A stretch of 41,893 nt of DNA from Deltaproteobacteria bacterium. Lineage in GTDB: Bacteria; Desulfobacterota; Deferrisomatia; Deferrisomatales; JACRMM01. Made by a program: the position numbers and the translations under genes. The notes under the pieces were generated by a model. It saw only the letters and a program-made list of their open reading frames with translations. It did no database searches and was not told where the DNA came from. Of this stretch, positions 8,743 to 17,736 are shown piece by piece (within the stretch, counting starts at the first letter, position 1; each line of letters opens with the position of its first letter). Location: the NCBI GenBank assembly GCA_016214985.1, contig JACRMM010000070.1, positions 1 through 41,893 on the forward strand, read 5' to 3'.

Positions 8743-10317
8743 TCAGTGCGCGCCCGCCGCAACCTTGCCGCCGCCCCGCTTCATCAGGAGGACGAGCGGC
8801 ACGGTGCTCGCCATGAGCAGCGACAGGACCAGGAACGCGTCGTTGAAGGCCAGCATGCTCGCCTGGCGCAGAAGTTCCCGATAGAGAGCGGCGTCGACCG
8901 CGGGCCCCGGGCCGTGGAGCGACAGAACCGCCTCGAGCTTCTGCCGCGCGAGCTGAACGGCGGGGCTGAAGGCGGTCACGTGCTCCGAGAGCCGGGCCTG
9001 GTGGAACTGGGCCCGTCGCGCCAGGGTCGTCGTGGCGAAGGCGACGCCCACGCTGCCGCCGATGTTTCGGAGCAGGTTGTAGAGCGACGCCGCCTCGGTC
9101 ATCTTCTCCTTGCGCATGTGGGAGAGCGTCATGGTCGTCAGCGGGATGAACAGGAACCCCATCCCTACGCCCAGGAGCACCCGAGGCCACACGAGGGTCC
9201 AGAAGTCCGCCTCGAGCGTGAACCGGGACATCCGGTAGGTGGCCAGGCTGCACACGAGCATTCCGACGAACAGGATCCGCTTCGGACTCATCTTCTGGAT
9301 GAGGCGCCCCGCCACGGGCATGGCGGCCATGGTGGCGAACCCTCCCGGCCCCAGCACCAGCCCGGCCAAGAACGACGTGTAGCCCATCAGGGACTGCAGG
9401 TAGATGGGCAGGAGCACGATGCTCCCAAAGAGATTGAAGAAGGTGAAGAACATGACGACGTCGCCCGTGGCGAACGTCCGGTCCCTGAAGAGCCTCAGGT
9501 CCACGATCGGGTTCTCGGAGGAGAGCTCCACGAGCGCGAAGAGCGCCAGGCACACCGCCGAAGTCACGGCGAAGCCCAGAATCAGGCGCGAGGAGAACCA
9601 GTCCTCCCGCTGTCCTTTGTCCAGCACGAACTGGAGCGCCCCGAGCCCCACCGTCAGGAGCGCGAGGCCCCAGGCGTCGATCTTCATCCGCACCCGCTTC
9701 ATGTAGGGCGGATCCGAGATGAAGAGCCCCACGAGCAGCACCGAGACGATCCCAACCGGCACGTTCACATAGAAGATCCAGCGCCAGGACCAGTTGTCGG
9801 TGATCCACCCGCCCATCAGCGGGCCGACGATCGGCCCGAACATGACGCCCATGCCGAAGATGGCCATGGCCATGCCGTGCTGCACCGGGGGGAACGCCTC
9901 GAGCAAGATCGACTGGCTCAGGGGCTGGAGGCCCCCGCCTCCCACGCCCTGGACGATCCGAAACAGGATCAGGCTCTGGAGGCTCCAGGCCGACCCGCAC
10001 AGAAACGAGCTCGTCGTGAAGAGCGCAATCGAGAGGATCAGGTACCTCTTCCGCCCCAGGAGCCGGCTCAACCAGCCGGTCATGGGGATCACCACGGCGT
10101 TCGACACCAGATACGCCGTGATGGCCCAGGTCGCTTCGTCGATCCCGGCCGAGAGGGATCCGCGGATGTGGTCCAGGGACACGTTGACGATCGACGTGTC
10201 GATGATCTCGATCAGCGTGGGCAGCATCACCGCCAGGGCGACGAGCCAGCGGTTGATCGAGGGCGCCACGCCGGCTGCCACGCCCCCCGTCCCTGCAGCG
10301 CCCGCGTCGGCAGACAC
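8743..10317 (-). CDS. EmrB/QacA-type (DHA2) MFS exporter inside the leucine operon
   Basis: This 524-residue integral membrane protein has the 14-helix DHA2 layout. Typical motifs are visible: D-T-S-I-V-N-V-S-L in helix 1 (motif D1), GWLSRLLGRKR (motif A) and GWRWIF-like NWSWRWIFYVNVPVG after helix 5. Members export drugs or metabolites by proton antiport across the inner membrane. The GTG start at 10317 lies 15 bases after the leuA stop, so it is co-transcribed with leuA and leuC. No EmrA-type membrane-fusion partner is next to it. The position suggests export of a branched-chain intermediate or amino acid, or a chance operon insertion; the sequence does not decide between these. Confidence 0.88.
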   Translation of the reverse strand: MSADAGAAGTGGVAAGVAPSINRWLVALAVMLPTLIEIIDTSIVNVSLDHIRGSLSAGIDEATWAITAYLVSNAVVIPMTGWLSRLLGRKRYLILSIALFTTSSFLCGSAWSLQSLILFRIVQGVGGGGLQPLSQSILLEAFPPVQHGMAMAIFGMGVMFGPIVGPLMGGWITDNWSWRWIFYVNVPVGIVSVLLVGLFISDPPYMKRVRMKIDAWGLALLTVGLGALQFVLDKGQREDWFSSRLILGFAVTSAVCLALFALVELSSENPIVDLRLFRDRTFATGDVVMFFTFFNLFGSIVLLPIYLQSLMGYTSFLAGLVLGPGGFATMAAMPVAGRLIQKMSPKRILFVGMLVCSLATYRMSRFTLEADFWTLVWPRVLLGVGMGFLFIPLTTMTLSHMRKEKMTEAASLYNLLRNIGGSVGVAFATTTLARRAQFHQARLSEHVTAFSPAVQLARQKLEAVLSLHGPGPAVDAALYRELLRQASMLAFNDAFLVLSLLMASTVPLVLLMKRGGGKVAAGAH

Positions 10318-10332
10318 GGCGGTCGACGTCCC

Positions 10333-11862
10333 CTACAGGTGCGCCGTGAACGCCTTCTTCTTCCGGTGCTCAAGCTTGTTCAAAGCGTGCACAAAGGCCT
10401 TGGCCGACGCGACCACGATGTCGGTGTCGGCCGCCTGGCCGTTGGCCAGCACCCCCTCCTCCTCGATCCGCACGCTTACCTCGGCCTGGGCGTCGGTGCC
10501 GCCGGTAATGGAATTGATGGTGAAGTTCACGAGCCGGGGGTCCTTGCGGGTGAGTTTCTTGATGACCGAAAAGGCCGCGTCCACGGGACCGTCGCCGAAG
10601 CCGGCCTCCTGGCGGACCACCCCGTCGATCATCATCTGCACCGTGGCCGTGGGCACGGTCACCGTGCCGGAGGAGACGTTGAGGTACTCCATCCGGAAGC
10701 GGTCGGGGAGCCGCAGGATCTTCTCCGCAATCAGGGCGTCCACGTCCTCGTCGTAGACCGTCTTCTTCTTGTCCGCCAAGTCCTTGAACGCCTTGAAGGC
10801 GAGTTCCACCTGATCCTCGGAGAGCTCGTAGCCCAGGTCCTTCACCTTCTCCCGGAAGGCGTGGCGACCCGAGTGCTTGCCCAGGACCAGGGCGTTCGTG
10901 GGCACGCCCACCGATTGGGGCGTCAGGATCTCGTACGTGAGCTTCTCTTTGAGCACGCCGTCCTGGTGGATCCCCGCCTCGTGGGCGAAGGCGTTCGCGC
11001 CGACGATCGCCTTGTTCGGCTGCACCGGCACGCCCGTGACCAGGCTCACCAGCCGGCTCGTGGGGTAGAGGTGCTCGGTGGCGATGCGGGTGTCGAAGGG
11101 CAGGTAGTCAGAGCGCGTGCGAAGCGCCATGACCACCTCCTCCAGGGACGTGTTCCCGGCACGCTCGCCGATGCCGTTGATGGTGCACTCCACCTGCCGG
11201 GCCCCGGCCTGGACCGCGGCGAGCGAGTTCGGCACGGCCAGCCCCAGGTCGTTGTGGCAGTGGACCGACACGACGGCCTTGTGGATGTTCGGAACCCGCC
11301 CCATCACGGCGGCGATCATGGCGCCGAACTCCGAGGGGATGGCGTAGCCGACCGTGTCGGGGATGTTCACCGTCGTGGCGCCCGCCTCGATCACCGCCTC
11401 CACGACCCGACAGAGAAACTCCAGGTCGCTGCGCACCGCGTCTTCCGCGGAGAATTCGACGTTGGACGTGTAGCGGCAGGCGTGCTTCACGGCCGCCACG
11501 GCGAGCTCCAGCACCTCGTCAGGGGTCTTGCGGAGCTTGTGTTGCATATGGATCGGAGAGGTCGCGATGAAGGTGTGGATCCGGGGGTTCTCGCCGCCCT
11601 TGAGCGCCTCCCAGGCGCGGTCGATGTCCTCCCGCCCGGTCCGGGCGAGCCCCGTCACCTGCACGCCCCGCACCTTCTGGGCGATCAGCTTGACGGCCTC
11701 GAAGTCGCCGGGCGACGAGATCGGGAACCCGGCCTCTACCACGTCGACCTTCAGCCGCTCCAGGGCCTGGGCGACCCGGAGCTTCTCCTCGGTGTTCATG
11801 GACGCGCCGGGCGACTGCTCTCCGTCGCGCAGGGTGGTATCGAAGATCGTGACCGTGTCCAT
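10333..11862 (-). CDS. leuA: 2-isopropylmalate synthase
   Basis: This 509-residue enzyme condenses acetyl-CoA with 2-oxoisovalerate, the first committed step to leucine. The N-terminal HMGL-like TIM barrel starts with FDTTLRDGEQSPGASM, contains the metal-binding HCHND motif and the GIGERAGN signature, and is followed by a C-terminal LeuA dimer/allosteric domain (about residues 380-500), the site of leucine feedback inhibition in the family. Length matches the short LeuA class (about 510). A citramalate synthase or homocitrate synthase is less likely given the surrounding leuCD and ilv genes. Confidence 0.94.
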   Translation of the reverse strand: MDTVTIFDTTLRDGEQSPGASMNTEEKLRVAQALERLKVDVVEAGFPISSPGDFEAVKLIAQKVRGVQVTGLARTGREDIDRAWEALKGGENPRIHTFIATSPIHMQHKLRKTPDEVLELAVAAVKHACRYTSNVEFSAEDAVRSDLEFLCRVVEAVIEAGATTVNIPDTVGYAIPSEFGAMIAAVMGRVPNIHKAVVSVHCHNDLGLAVPNSLAAVQAGARQVECTINGIGERAGNTSLEEVVMALRTRSDYLPFDTRIATEHLYPTSRLVSLVTGVPVQPNKAIVGANAFAHEAGIHQDGVLKEKLTYEILTPQSVGVPTNALVLGKHSGRHAFREKVKDLGYELSEDQVELAFKAFKDLADKKKTVYDEDVDALIAEKILRLPDRFRMEYLNVSSGTVTVPTATVQMMIDGVVRQEAGFGDGPVDAAFSVIKKLTRKDPRLVNFTINSITGGTDAQAEVSVRIEEEGVLANGQAADTDIVVASAKAFVHALNKLEHRKKKAFTAHL

Positions 11863-11880
11863 GGGGGTCCTCCGGGTGGC

Positions 11881-11950
11881 GGTCAGCGGTCAGCGGCCAG
11901 ACTGGGGCGATCCGCGGAGCCGAAAGCTGACCGCTGATGGCTGACAGCTG
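11881..11950. repeat. Inverted arrays of a 7-bp unit between ilvC and leuA
   Basis: The left array, 11881-11900, reads GGTCAGC GGTCAGC GGCCAG. The right array, 11925-11950, is a degenerate reverse complement built from CTGACCG, CTGATGG and CTGACAG. The arms are 24 bases apart and could form a long imperfect hairpin in the operon mRNA. The 7-base period is directly visible. Confidence 0.75.
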
Positions 11951-11962
11951 CCTCTGCCCGCT

Positions 11963-12979
11963 TCAGTTCTTCGCCTTGTCCACGAGCCGGCCCTCCTTCA
12001 GCCACGGCATCATGGCGCGCAGCTTCTCGCCCACCGCCTCGATGGGGTGCTCGTCACCGCGGCGGCGAAGCGCGTTGAAGACGGGCTTGTTCGCCTTGTT
12101 CTCGAGCATCCACTCCCGTGCGAACTGGCCGGTCTGTATCTCGTCCAGGATCTTCTTCATCTCGGCCTTGACCGATGCGTTGACGACGCGCGGCCCACGC
12201 GTGAGGTCGCCGTACTCCGCGGTGTTCGACACCGAGTACCGCATGTTGGAGATGCCGCCCTCGTAGAAGAGGTCCACGATGAGCTTGAGCTCGTGAAGGC
12301 ACTCGAAGTACGCCATCTCGGGGGCGTAGCCGGCCTCCACGAGCGTCTCGAAGCCGGCCTGCACCAGGGCCGAGGCGCCGCCGCAGAGCACGGCCTGCTC
12401 CCCGAAGAGGTCGGTCTCGGTCTCTTCCCGGAAGGTCGTCTCGATGACGCCGGCGCGGCCGCCGCCCACACCGCTCGCGTAGGCGAGCGCCACCTCCCGG
12501 GCGTTGCCCGAGGGGTTCGCGGCCACGGCGATCAGACACGGCACGCCCCGGCCCCGCTGGTACTCCGAGCGCACCAGGTGCCCCGGCCCCTTGGGGGCGA
12601 CCATGAAGATGTTTACCCCCTTGGGCGGCACAATTTGGCCGAAGTGGATGTTGAAGCCGTGGGCGAAGGCGAGGTAGTCGCCGTCCTTCAGTCCCGGGGC
12701 GATCTCTCCCCGGAAGACGTCGCCCTGGAGCTCGTCGGGCAGGAGGATCATCACCACCTGGGCCTTGGCCGCCGCCTCGGCGACCGACAGGACGGTAAAG
12801 CCCGCAGCCTTGGCCTTGGGGGCCGAGGCCCCGTCGGGCTTCAGCCCCACGACCACCTCGAACCCCGAGTCGCGCAGGTTGTTCGCGTGGGCGTGCCCCT
12901 GGCTCCCAAAGCCGATGATGGCGATGGTCTTTCCCTTGAGGAGCGAGATGTCGGCGTCTTTGTCGTAGAAGATGTTCAC
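11963..12979 (-). CDS. ilvC: Ketol-acid reductoisomerase (class I)
   Basis: This 338-residue enzyme isomerizes and reduces acetolactate or acetohydroxybutyrate in valine and isoleucine synthesis. The Rossmann motif GFGSQGHAHANNLRDSG is at residues 23-39, and the C-terminal knotted domain has the catalytic-type segments ETDLFGEQ and ECLHELKLIVDLFYEGG. The loop after strand 2 reads GLKPDGASAP, where NADPH-dependent members usually have R-x-G-S-x-S; the first Ser is lost and an Asp is present. The start is GTG 12979 with AGGAGG 5 bases upstream. The length is that of the short class I form. Confidence 0.96.
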   Translation of the reverse strand: MNIFYDKDADISLLKGKTIAIIGFGSQGHAHANNLRDSGFEVVVGLKPDGASAPKAKAAGFTVLSVAEAAAKAQVVMILLPDELQGDVFRGEIAPGLKDGDYLAFAHGFNIHFGQIVPPKGVNIFMVAPKGPGHLVRSEYQRGRGVPCLIAVAANPSGNAREVALAYASGVGGGRAGVIETTFREETETDLFGEQAVLCGGASALVQAGFETLVEAGYAPEMAYFECLHELKLIVDLFYEGGISNMRYSVSNTAEYGDLTRGPRVVNASVKAEMKKILDEIQTGQFAREWMLENKANKPVFNALRRRGDEHPIEAVGEKLRAMMPWLKEGRLVDKAKN

Positions 12980-12991
12980 GGAGCCTCCTGT

Positions 12992-13064
12992 CTGGCAGCT
13001 GGGCAGCTAGGCGGCGAAGCGGCTACGATCCGGCCGTCTGGCCGCCCAGCCGCCCAGCTGCCTA
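12992..13064. repeat. Inverted arrays of an 8-bp unit between ilvN and ilvC
   Basis: The left array, 12992-13015, contains CTGGCAG, CTGGGCAG and CTAGGCGG. The right array, 13039-13064, contains CCGCCCAG twice followed by CTGCCTA, which is its degenerate reverse complement. The intervening 23 bases are unique. The whole fills most of the ilvN-ilvC gap. Confidence 0.75.
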
Positions 13065-13071
13065 ACCGAAG

Positions 13072-13563
13072 TTAGGCGCTTACGCTCTGCAGTCCCCTCG
13101 GCATGGCGACCTTGCCGGTACGGACGAACTCCTTGACGCCGAGGGGGCGCAGGAGCTCCAAGAGGGCGCGGATCTTCTCCTCGCCCCCGGTGATCTCGAT
13201 CGTGTAGGTCTTGGGGGAGACGTCCACGATCTTTCCGCGGAAGATCTCGACCAGCCGAAGGATCTCGGGCTTCGTCTGCTCGGTGGCGTTCACCCGGGCC
13301 AGGATGAGCTCCCGGTTGAGGTACTCGCCCTCCTGCAGATCCGTGACCTTGAGCACGTTCACCAGCTTGTGGAGCTGCTTGATGATCTGCTCGATGATCT
13401 GGTCGTCGCCGCGCGTGAGAATCGTCATGAGCGAGACGGTCGGGTCCTGGGTCTCCGCCACCGACAGGCTGTCGATGTTGAAGCCGCGGCCGCTGAAGAG
13501 CCCGGCGACCCGGGCCAGAACCCCGAACTCGTTCTCCACGAGCACCGAGATGGTATGGCGCAT
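13072..13563 (-). CDS. ilvN: Acetolactate synthase, small regulatory subunit
   Basis: This 163-residue protein is the regulatory subunit (IlvN/IlvH) of acetohydroxyacid synthase. The N-terminal ACT domain (residues 3-75) begins with HTISVLVENEFGVLARVAGL, which binds valine in the family, and a second conserved domain follows. The length matches the family (about 160-165). It lies between ilvB and ilvC in the usual order. The ATG at 13563 is the family start. The stop lies just beyond the right arm of the neighbouring repeat. Confidence 0.96.
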   Translation of the reverse strand: MRHTISVLVENEFGVLARVAGLFSGRGFNIDSLSVAETQDPTVSLMTILTRGDDQIIEQIIKQLHKLVNVLKVTDLQEGEYLNRELILARVNATEQTKPEILRLVEIFRGKIVDVSPKTYTIEITGGEEKIRALLELLRPLGVKEFVRTGKVAMPRGLQSVSA

Positions 13564-13590
13564 TGGAAACTCCGTTCAAGAATCGATTCG

Positions 13591-13642
13591 TAGGGCGGGG
13601 CTTGCCCCGCCGGGCCTCAAGCGTGGCGGGGCAAGCCCCGCC

Positions 13643-13645
<3 letters not shown>
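13591..13645. repeat. Perfect 21-bp inverted repeat with palindromic arms, ilvB-ilvN gap
   Basis: The left arm at 13591-13611 and the right arm at 13625-13645 are exact reverse complements, separated by 13 bases. Each arm itself contains a perfect palindrome (GGCGGGGC, two bases, GCCCCGCC). The right arm supplies the ilvB stop codon. The unit resembles GC-rich palindromic intergenic repeats seen in many bacteria (general knowledge, not checked). Confidence 0.85.
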
Positions 13646-15331
<1,686 letters not shown>

Positions 15332-15348
15332 GGAAACCTCCAAGAAAC

Positions 15349-15477
15349 ATGCTGGGATGCTGGGCCCCGCGCCTGCCCGTCCGTGGGCCCGCGGGATACA
15401 CCCCCTCCTGGGGATAATGCTTGGACGCTGGGAGGCGACGGGCCACCGGCCCCATCCCGGCATCCTGGCGTCCCAGC
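15349..15477. repeat. Arrays of an 8-bp unit in both orientations between ilvD and ilvB
   Basis: ATGCTGGG occurs twice in tandem at 15349-15364, and variants ATGCTTGG and ACGCTGGG lie at 15417-15432. The reverse-complement series CATCCCGG, CATCCTGG, CGTCCCAG is at 15452-15475. The 8-base period and inverted layout resemble the ilvN-ilvC gap, but the unit sequence is different. Confidence 0.75.
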
Positions 15478-15490
15478 GCTCTTACGCCGA

Positions 15491-15520
15491 CGGCCGGTCG
15501 CTCGAAGGCAGGACCGGCCG
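15491..15520. repeat. Perfect 9-bp inverted repeat just after ilvD
   Basis: CGGCCGGTC (15491-15499) and GACCGGCCG (15512-15520) are exact complements with a 12-base loop, 25 bases past the ilvD stop. No T tract follows in the direction of transcription, so it is more likely an mRNA-stabilizing or processing hairpin than a terminator. Confidence 0.55.
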
Positions 15521-15545
15521 CCGAAGAGCTGCGGACATCGGTCGG

Positions 15546-17201
15546 CTATCCGTCGAGGACCGCCCCGGTGTTGGCCGAGGTGACGAGTCGGGCGTAGCGG
15601 GAAAGCCAGCCGACTCTCACCTTCGGCGCCGGAACAGCCCACTCGGCCCTCCGGCGCTCCAGTTCCTCCGCCTCGACCCTCAGGTCGAGCCGACGGGCCG
15701 GGATGTCCAGGGAGATCGGGTCGCCGTCGCGCACCAGCGCGATGGGCCCACCGGCGGCCGCCTCGGGGCTCACGTGCCCGATGCAGGGCCCGCGCGTCCC
15801 ACCGCTGAACCGGCCATCGGTCACGAGGGCCACGCTCTCGCCGAGGCCCATCCCCACGATGGCCGCCGTCGGCGCGAGCATTTCGCGCATGCCGGGGCCT
15901 CCCCGGGGTCCCTCGTACCGGATCACCACGACGGTGCCGGACCGGATCTCGCCGGCCATGATGGCGGCCATGGCCAGCTCTTCGGAGTCGAAGCAGCGGG
16001 CCGAGCCCTGGAAGACCATCATCGACGCCCCGACGCCCGACTGCTTCACGATTGCCCCGTCGGGGGCGAGGCTGCCGGAGAGCACCGCAATACCGCCCTC
16101 GGGGCGCACCGGTGACGTCACGGGCCGGACTACCTCGTCGTCGACCCAGGTGACCGCTCGGGCGATCTCGGCGACGCTGAGCCCATTCACCGACGGCGCC
16201 TCGGCCAGGCGGTCGGAGAGGCGGTGGAGCACGGCCTTGACGCCTCCCGCCGCGTCCAGGTCCTCCATGAAGTGCTCGCCTGAGGGCCGCAGGTGACAGA
16301 GCTGGGGCGTCTCACGCGAGAGCTCGTCGAACCGCTCCTGGCGAAGGGCCACGCCGGCCTCCCGGGCGATCGCCAGCAGGTGCAGTACCGTGTTCGAGGA
16401 ACCGCCGAGCGCCAGGTCGAGGCGAATCGCGTTGTCAAAGGCGCCCGGCGTCAGGATCCGTCGCGGGGTGAGCCCCTCGCGCACGAGGTCGACGATCCGC
16501 TGGCCCGATGCGAAGGCGAGGTGGCGCTTCTTCGCCATGACGGCGAGCGTCGTGCCGCAGTCGGTCAAGCTCATCCCGAGCGCCTCGGTCAAGCACGCCA
16601 TGGTGTTGGCGGTGAACAGGCCCTGACAGGAGCCGCACCCGGGGCACGCCTCCGACTCGCAGGCGCTGAGCTCCTCCCGGTCGATCTCGCCGCGCTCGAA
16701 CCGCCCGACCGCCTCGAAGGTGTCGTGCACGAAGTCGAGGCGCCGGCGCTTCAGCCGCCCGGAGAGCATCGGCCCGGCGGTGACGACGATGCAGGGAACG
16801 TCGAGGCGCGCCGCGGCCATGAGCATGCCGGGCGTGATCTTGTCGCAGTTGGTCAGGAGCACGAGGCCGTCGAGCGCGTGCGCTTCGGCCACACTCTCCA
16901 CGAGATCGGCGATGAGCTCCCGGCTCGGCAGGCTGTAGTGCATGCCCCGGTGACCCATGGCGATGCCGTCGCAGATGCCGGGCACGCCGAAGAGAAACGG
17001 GTAGCCGCCGCCGGCGTGCACGCCCTTTTCGGCGTACCGCTCCAGGTCCCGCATCCCGACGTGGCCGGCGATCAGGTCGGTGAAGCTCGAGGCGATCCCG
17101 ATCAGCGGCTTGCCCAGCTCCGACCGGGGCATCCCGCTGCCCGAGAGGAGGGCGCGATGGGGCGTGCGCTCGAGCCCCTCGACGATACGGCTGCTTCTCA
17201 C
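15546..17201 (-). CDS. ilvD: Dihydroxy-acid dehydratase
   Basis: This 551-residue iron-sulfur enzyme dehydrates 2,3-dihydroxy acids to 2-oxo acids in valine and isoleucine synthesis. Cluster and active-site segments are visible: TNCDKITPGMLMAA near residue 118, ACPGCGSCQGLFTANTM near residue 190, and SGGTRGPCIGHVSPEA near residue 470. The length fits the IlvD/Edd family (about 550-570). The GTG start at 17201 overlaps the stop of the small upstream gene (GTGA). It is the first biosynthetic gene of the operon. Confidence 0.96.
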   Translation of the reverse strand: MRSSRIVEGLERTPHRALLSGSGMPRSELGKPLIGIASSFTDLIAGHVGMRDLERYAEKGVHAGGGYPFLFGVPGICDGIAMGHRGMHYSLPSRELIADLVESVAEAHALDGLVLLTNCDKITPGMLMAAARLDVPCIVVTAGPMLSGRLKRRRLDFVHDTFEAVGRFERGEIDREELSACESEACPGCGSCQGLFTANTMACLTEALGMSLTDCGTTLAVMAKKRHLAFASGQRIVDLVREGLTPRRILTPGAFDNAIRLDLALGGSSNTVLHLLAIAREAGVALRQERFDELSRETPQLCHLRPSGEHFMEDLDAAGGVKAVLHRLSDRLAEAPSVNGLSVAEIARAVTWVDDEVVRPVTSPVRPEGGIAVLSGSLAPDGAIVKQSGVGASMMVFQGSARCFDSEELAMAAIMAGEIRSGTVVVIRYEGPRGGPGMREMLAPTAAIVGMGLGESVALVTDGRFSGGTRGPCIGHVSPEAAAGGPIALVRDGDPISLDIPARRLDLRVEAEELERRRAEWAVPAPKVRVGWLSRYARLVTSANTGAVLDG

Positions 17202-17470
17202 GGCTTCGTGTCCTCCGTCGAGCCTCGATGCTCTGCCGGCTCCGGGTGGCCGCGGCGGAAGGCGAGGATCATCCGCGCCATCCGATCCTTGCCCGCGAGC
17301 TTGAGCTTCTGGACCTTCTTCTTCTCGATCTCGTCCTCGGCGTTCAGGCGGGGGCGCCGCGCGTACTCCTGAAGAATCCTCTCGAAGCGCTGGTGCGCCT
17401 CCATCTCGCGGCGGAACTCCTCGCTTTCCTTCGTCAGAATCCGGGCGATCGCCTCGTCGCGTCTCTCCAT
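17198..17470 (-). CDS. YdcH/DUF465-family small coiled-coil protein
   Basis: This 90-residue charged protein matches the YdcH (DUF465) pattern: EEFRREMEAHQRFERIL, then a short loop (RPRLNAEDEIEKKK), then KLKLAGKDRM. Such proteins form a helical hairpin or coiled coil, and their function is unknown. ATG 17470 has a very strong GAGGAGGGC site directly before it. It is the first gene of the ilv-leu operon and overlaps ilvD by GTGA, so its translation may set ilvD expression. The C-terminal 15 residues are low complexity. Confidence 0.85.
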   Translation of the reverse strand: MERRDEAIARILTKESEEFRREMEAHQRFERILQEYARRPRLNAEDEIEKKKVQKLKLAGKDRMARMILAFRRGHPEPAEHRGSTEDTKP

Positions 17471-17542
17471 GCCCTCCTCGACTACGGGACTCGCGTTCGA
17501 CGGGTCCTGACCGTCCCCGATGGCTGCTTCAAGGGGAGCGTC

Positions 17543-17571
17543 ATGCTATTACAACGCAGCGACGGTGTCAA
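17543..17571 (-). promoter_or_regulatory. Sigma-70 promoter of the ilv-leu operon
   Basis: On the minus strand a perfect TTGACA (17571-17566) is separated by 17 bases from TAGCAT (17548-17543). The start would be near 17536, leaving a leader of only about 65 bases. That is too short for a T-box, and no leader peptide rich in Leu/Ile/Val codons is visible. Confidence 0.65.
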
Positions 17572-17647
17572 CGCGCCGGGACGCAACCCCTCGAAATTCC
17601 AGCCCGTTCCGTCAAACCCAGTTCCGTGCGAGCAAACTCCGGCCTCC

Positions 17648-17674
17648 TTGACACTTGGTTTTCGCCTGTACTAT
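17648..17674 (+). promoter_or_regulatory. Candidate promoter for nadB
   Basis: TTGACA (17648-17653) is followed after 15 bases by TACTAT (17669-17674). The -35 box is perfect; the spacing is short (16 if the box is read one base earlier). It lies about 60 bases before the nadB start and is divergent from the ilv-leu promoter. Confidence 0.5.
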
Positions 17675-17736
17675 CGTCCCGACCTTCCCGGCCGAGGTCT
17701 CCGCGTCCGTGGCCGCCACCAGGAGCGACCCGCCCC

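Noticed and set aside
8746..11937. Very long open frame (about 1063 codons) on the plus strand
   Set aside because: It runs opposite the MFS and leuA genes, is rich in His, Arg, Gly and Glu, has no family motifs, and is a codon-bias shadow of GC-rich genes.
15397..15411. Motif ATACACCCCCTCCTG shared with 41069-41083
   Set aside because: A 15-mer match in 42 kb on two strands can occur by chance in GC-rich DNA, and the contexts are unrelated.
17471..17542. T-box riboswitch or leader-peptide attenuator before the ilv-leu operon
   Set aside because: The leader is only about 65 bases; no T-box sequence, no terminator and no run of branched-chain codons was found.
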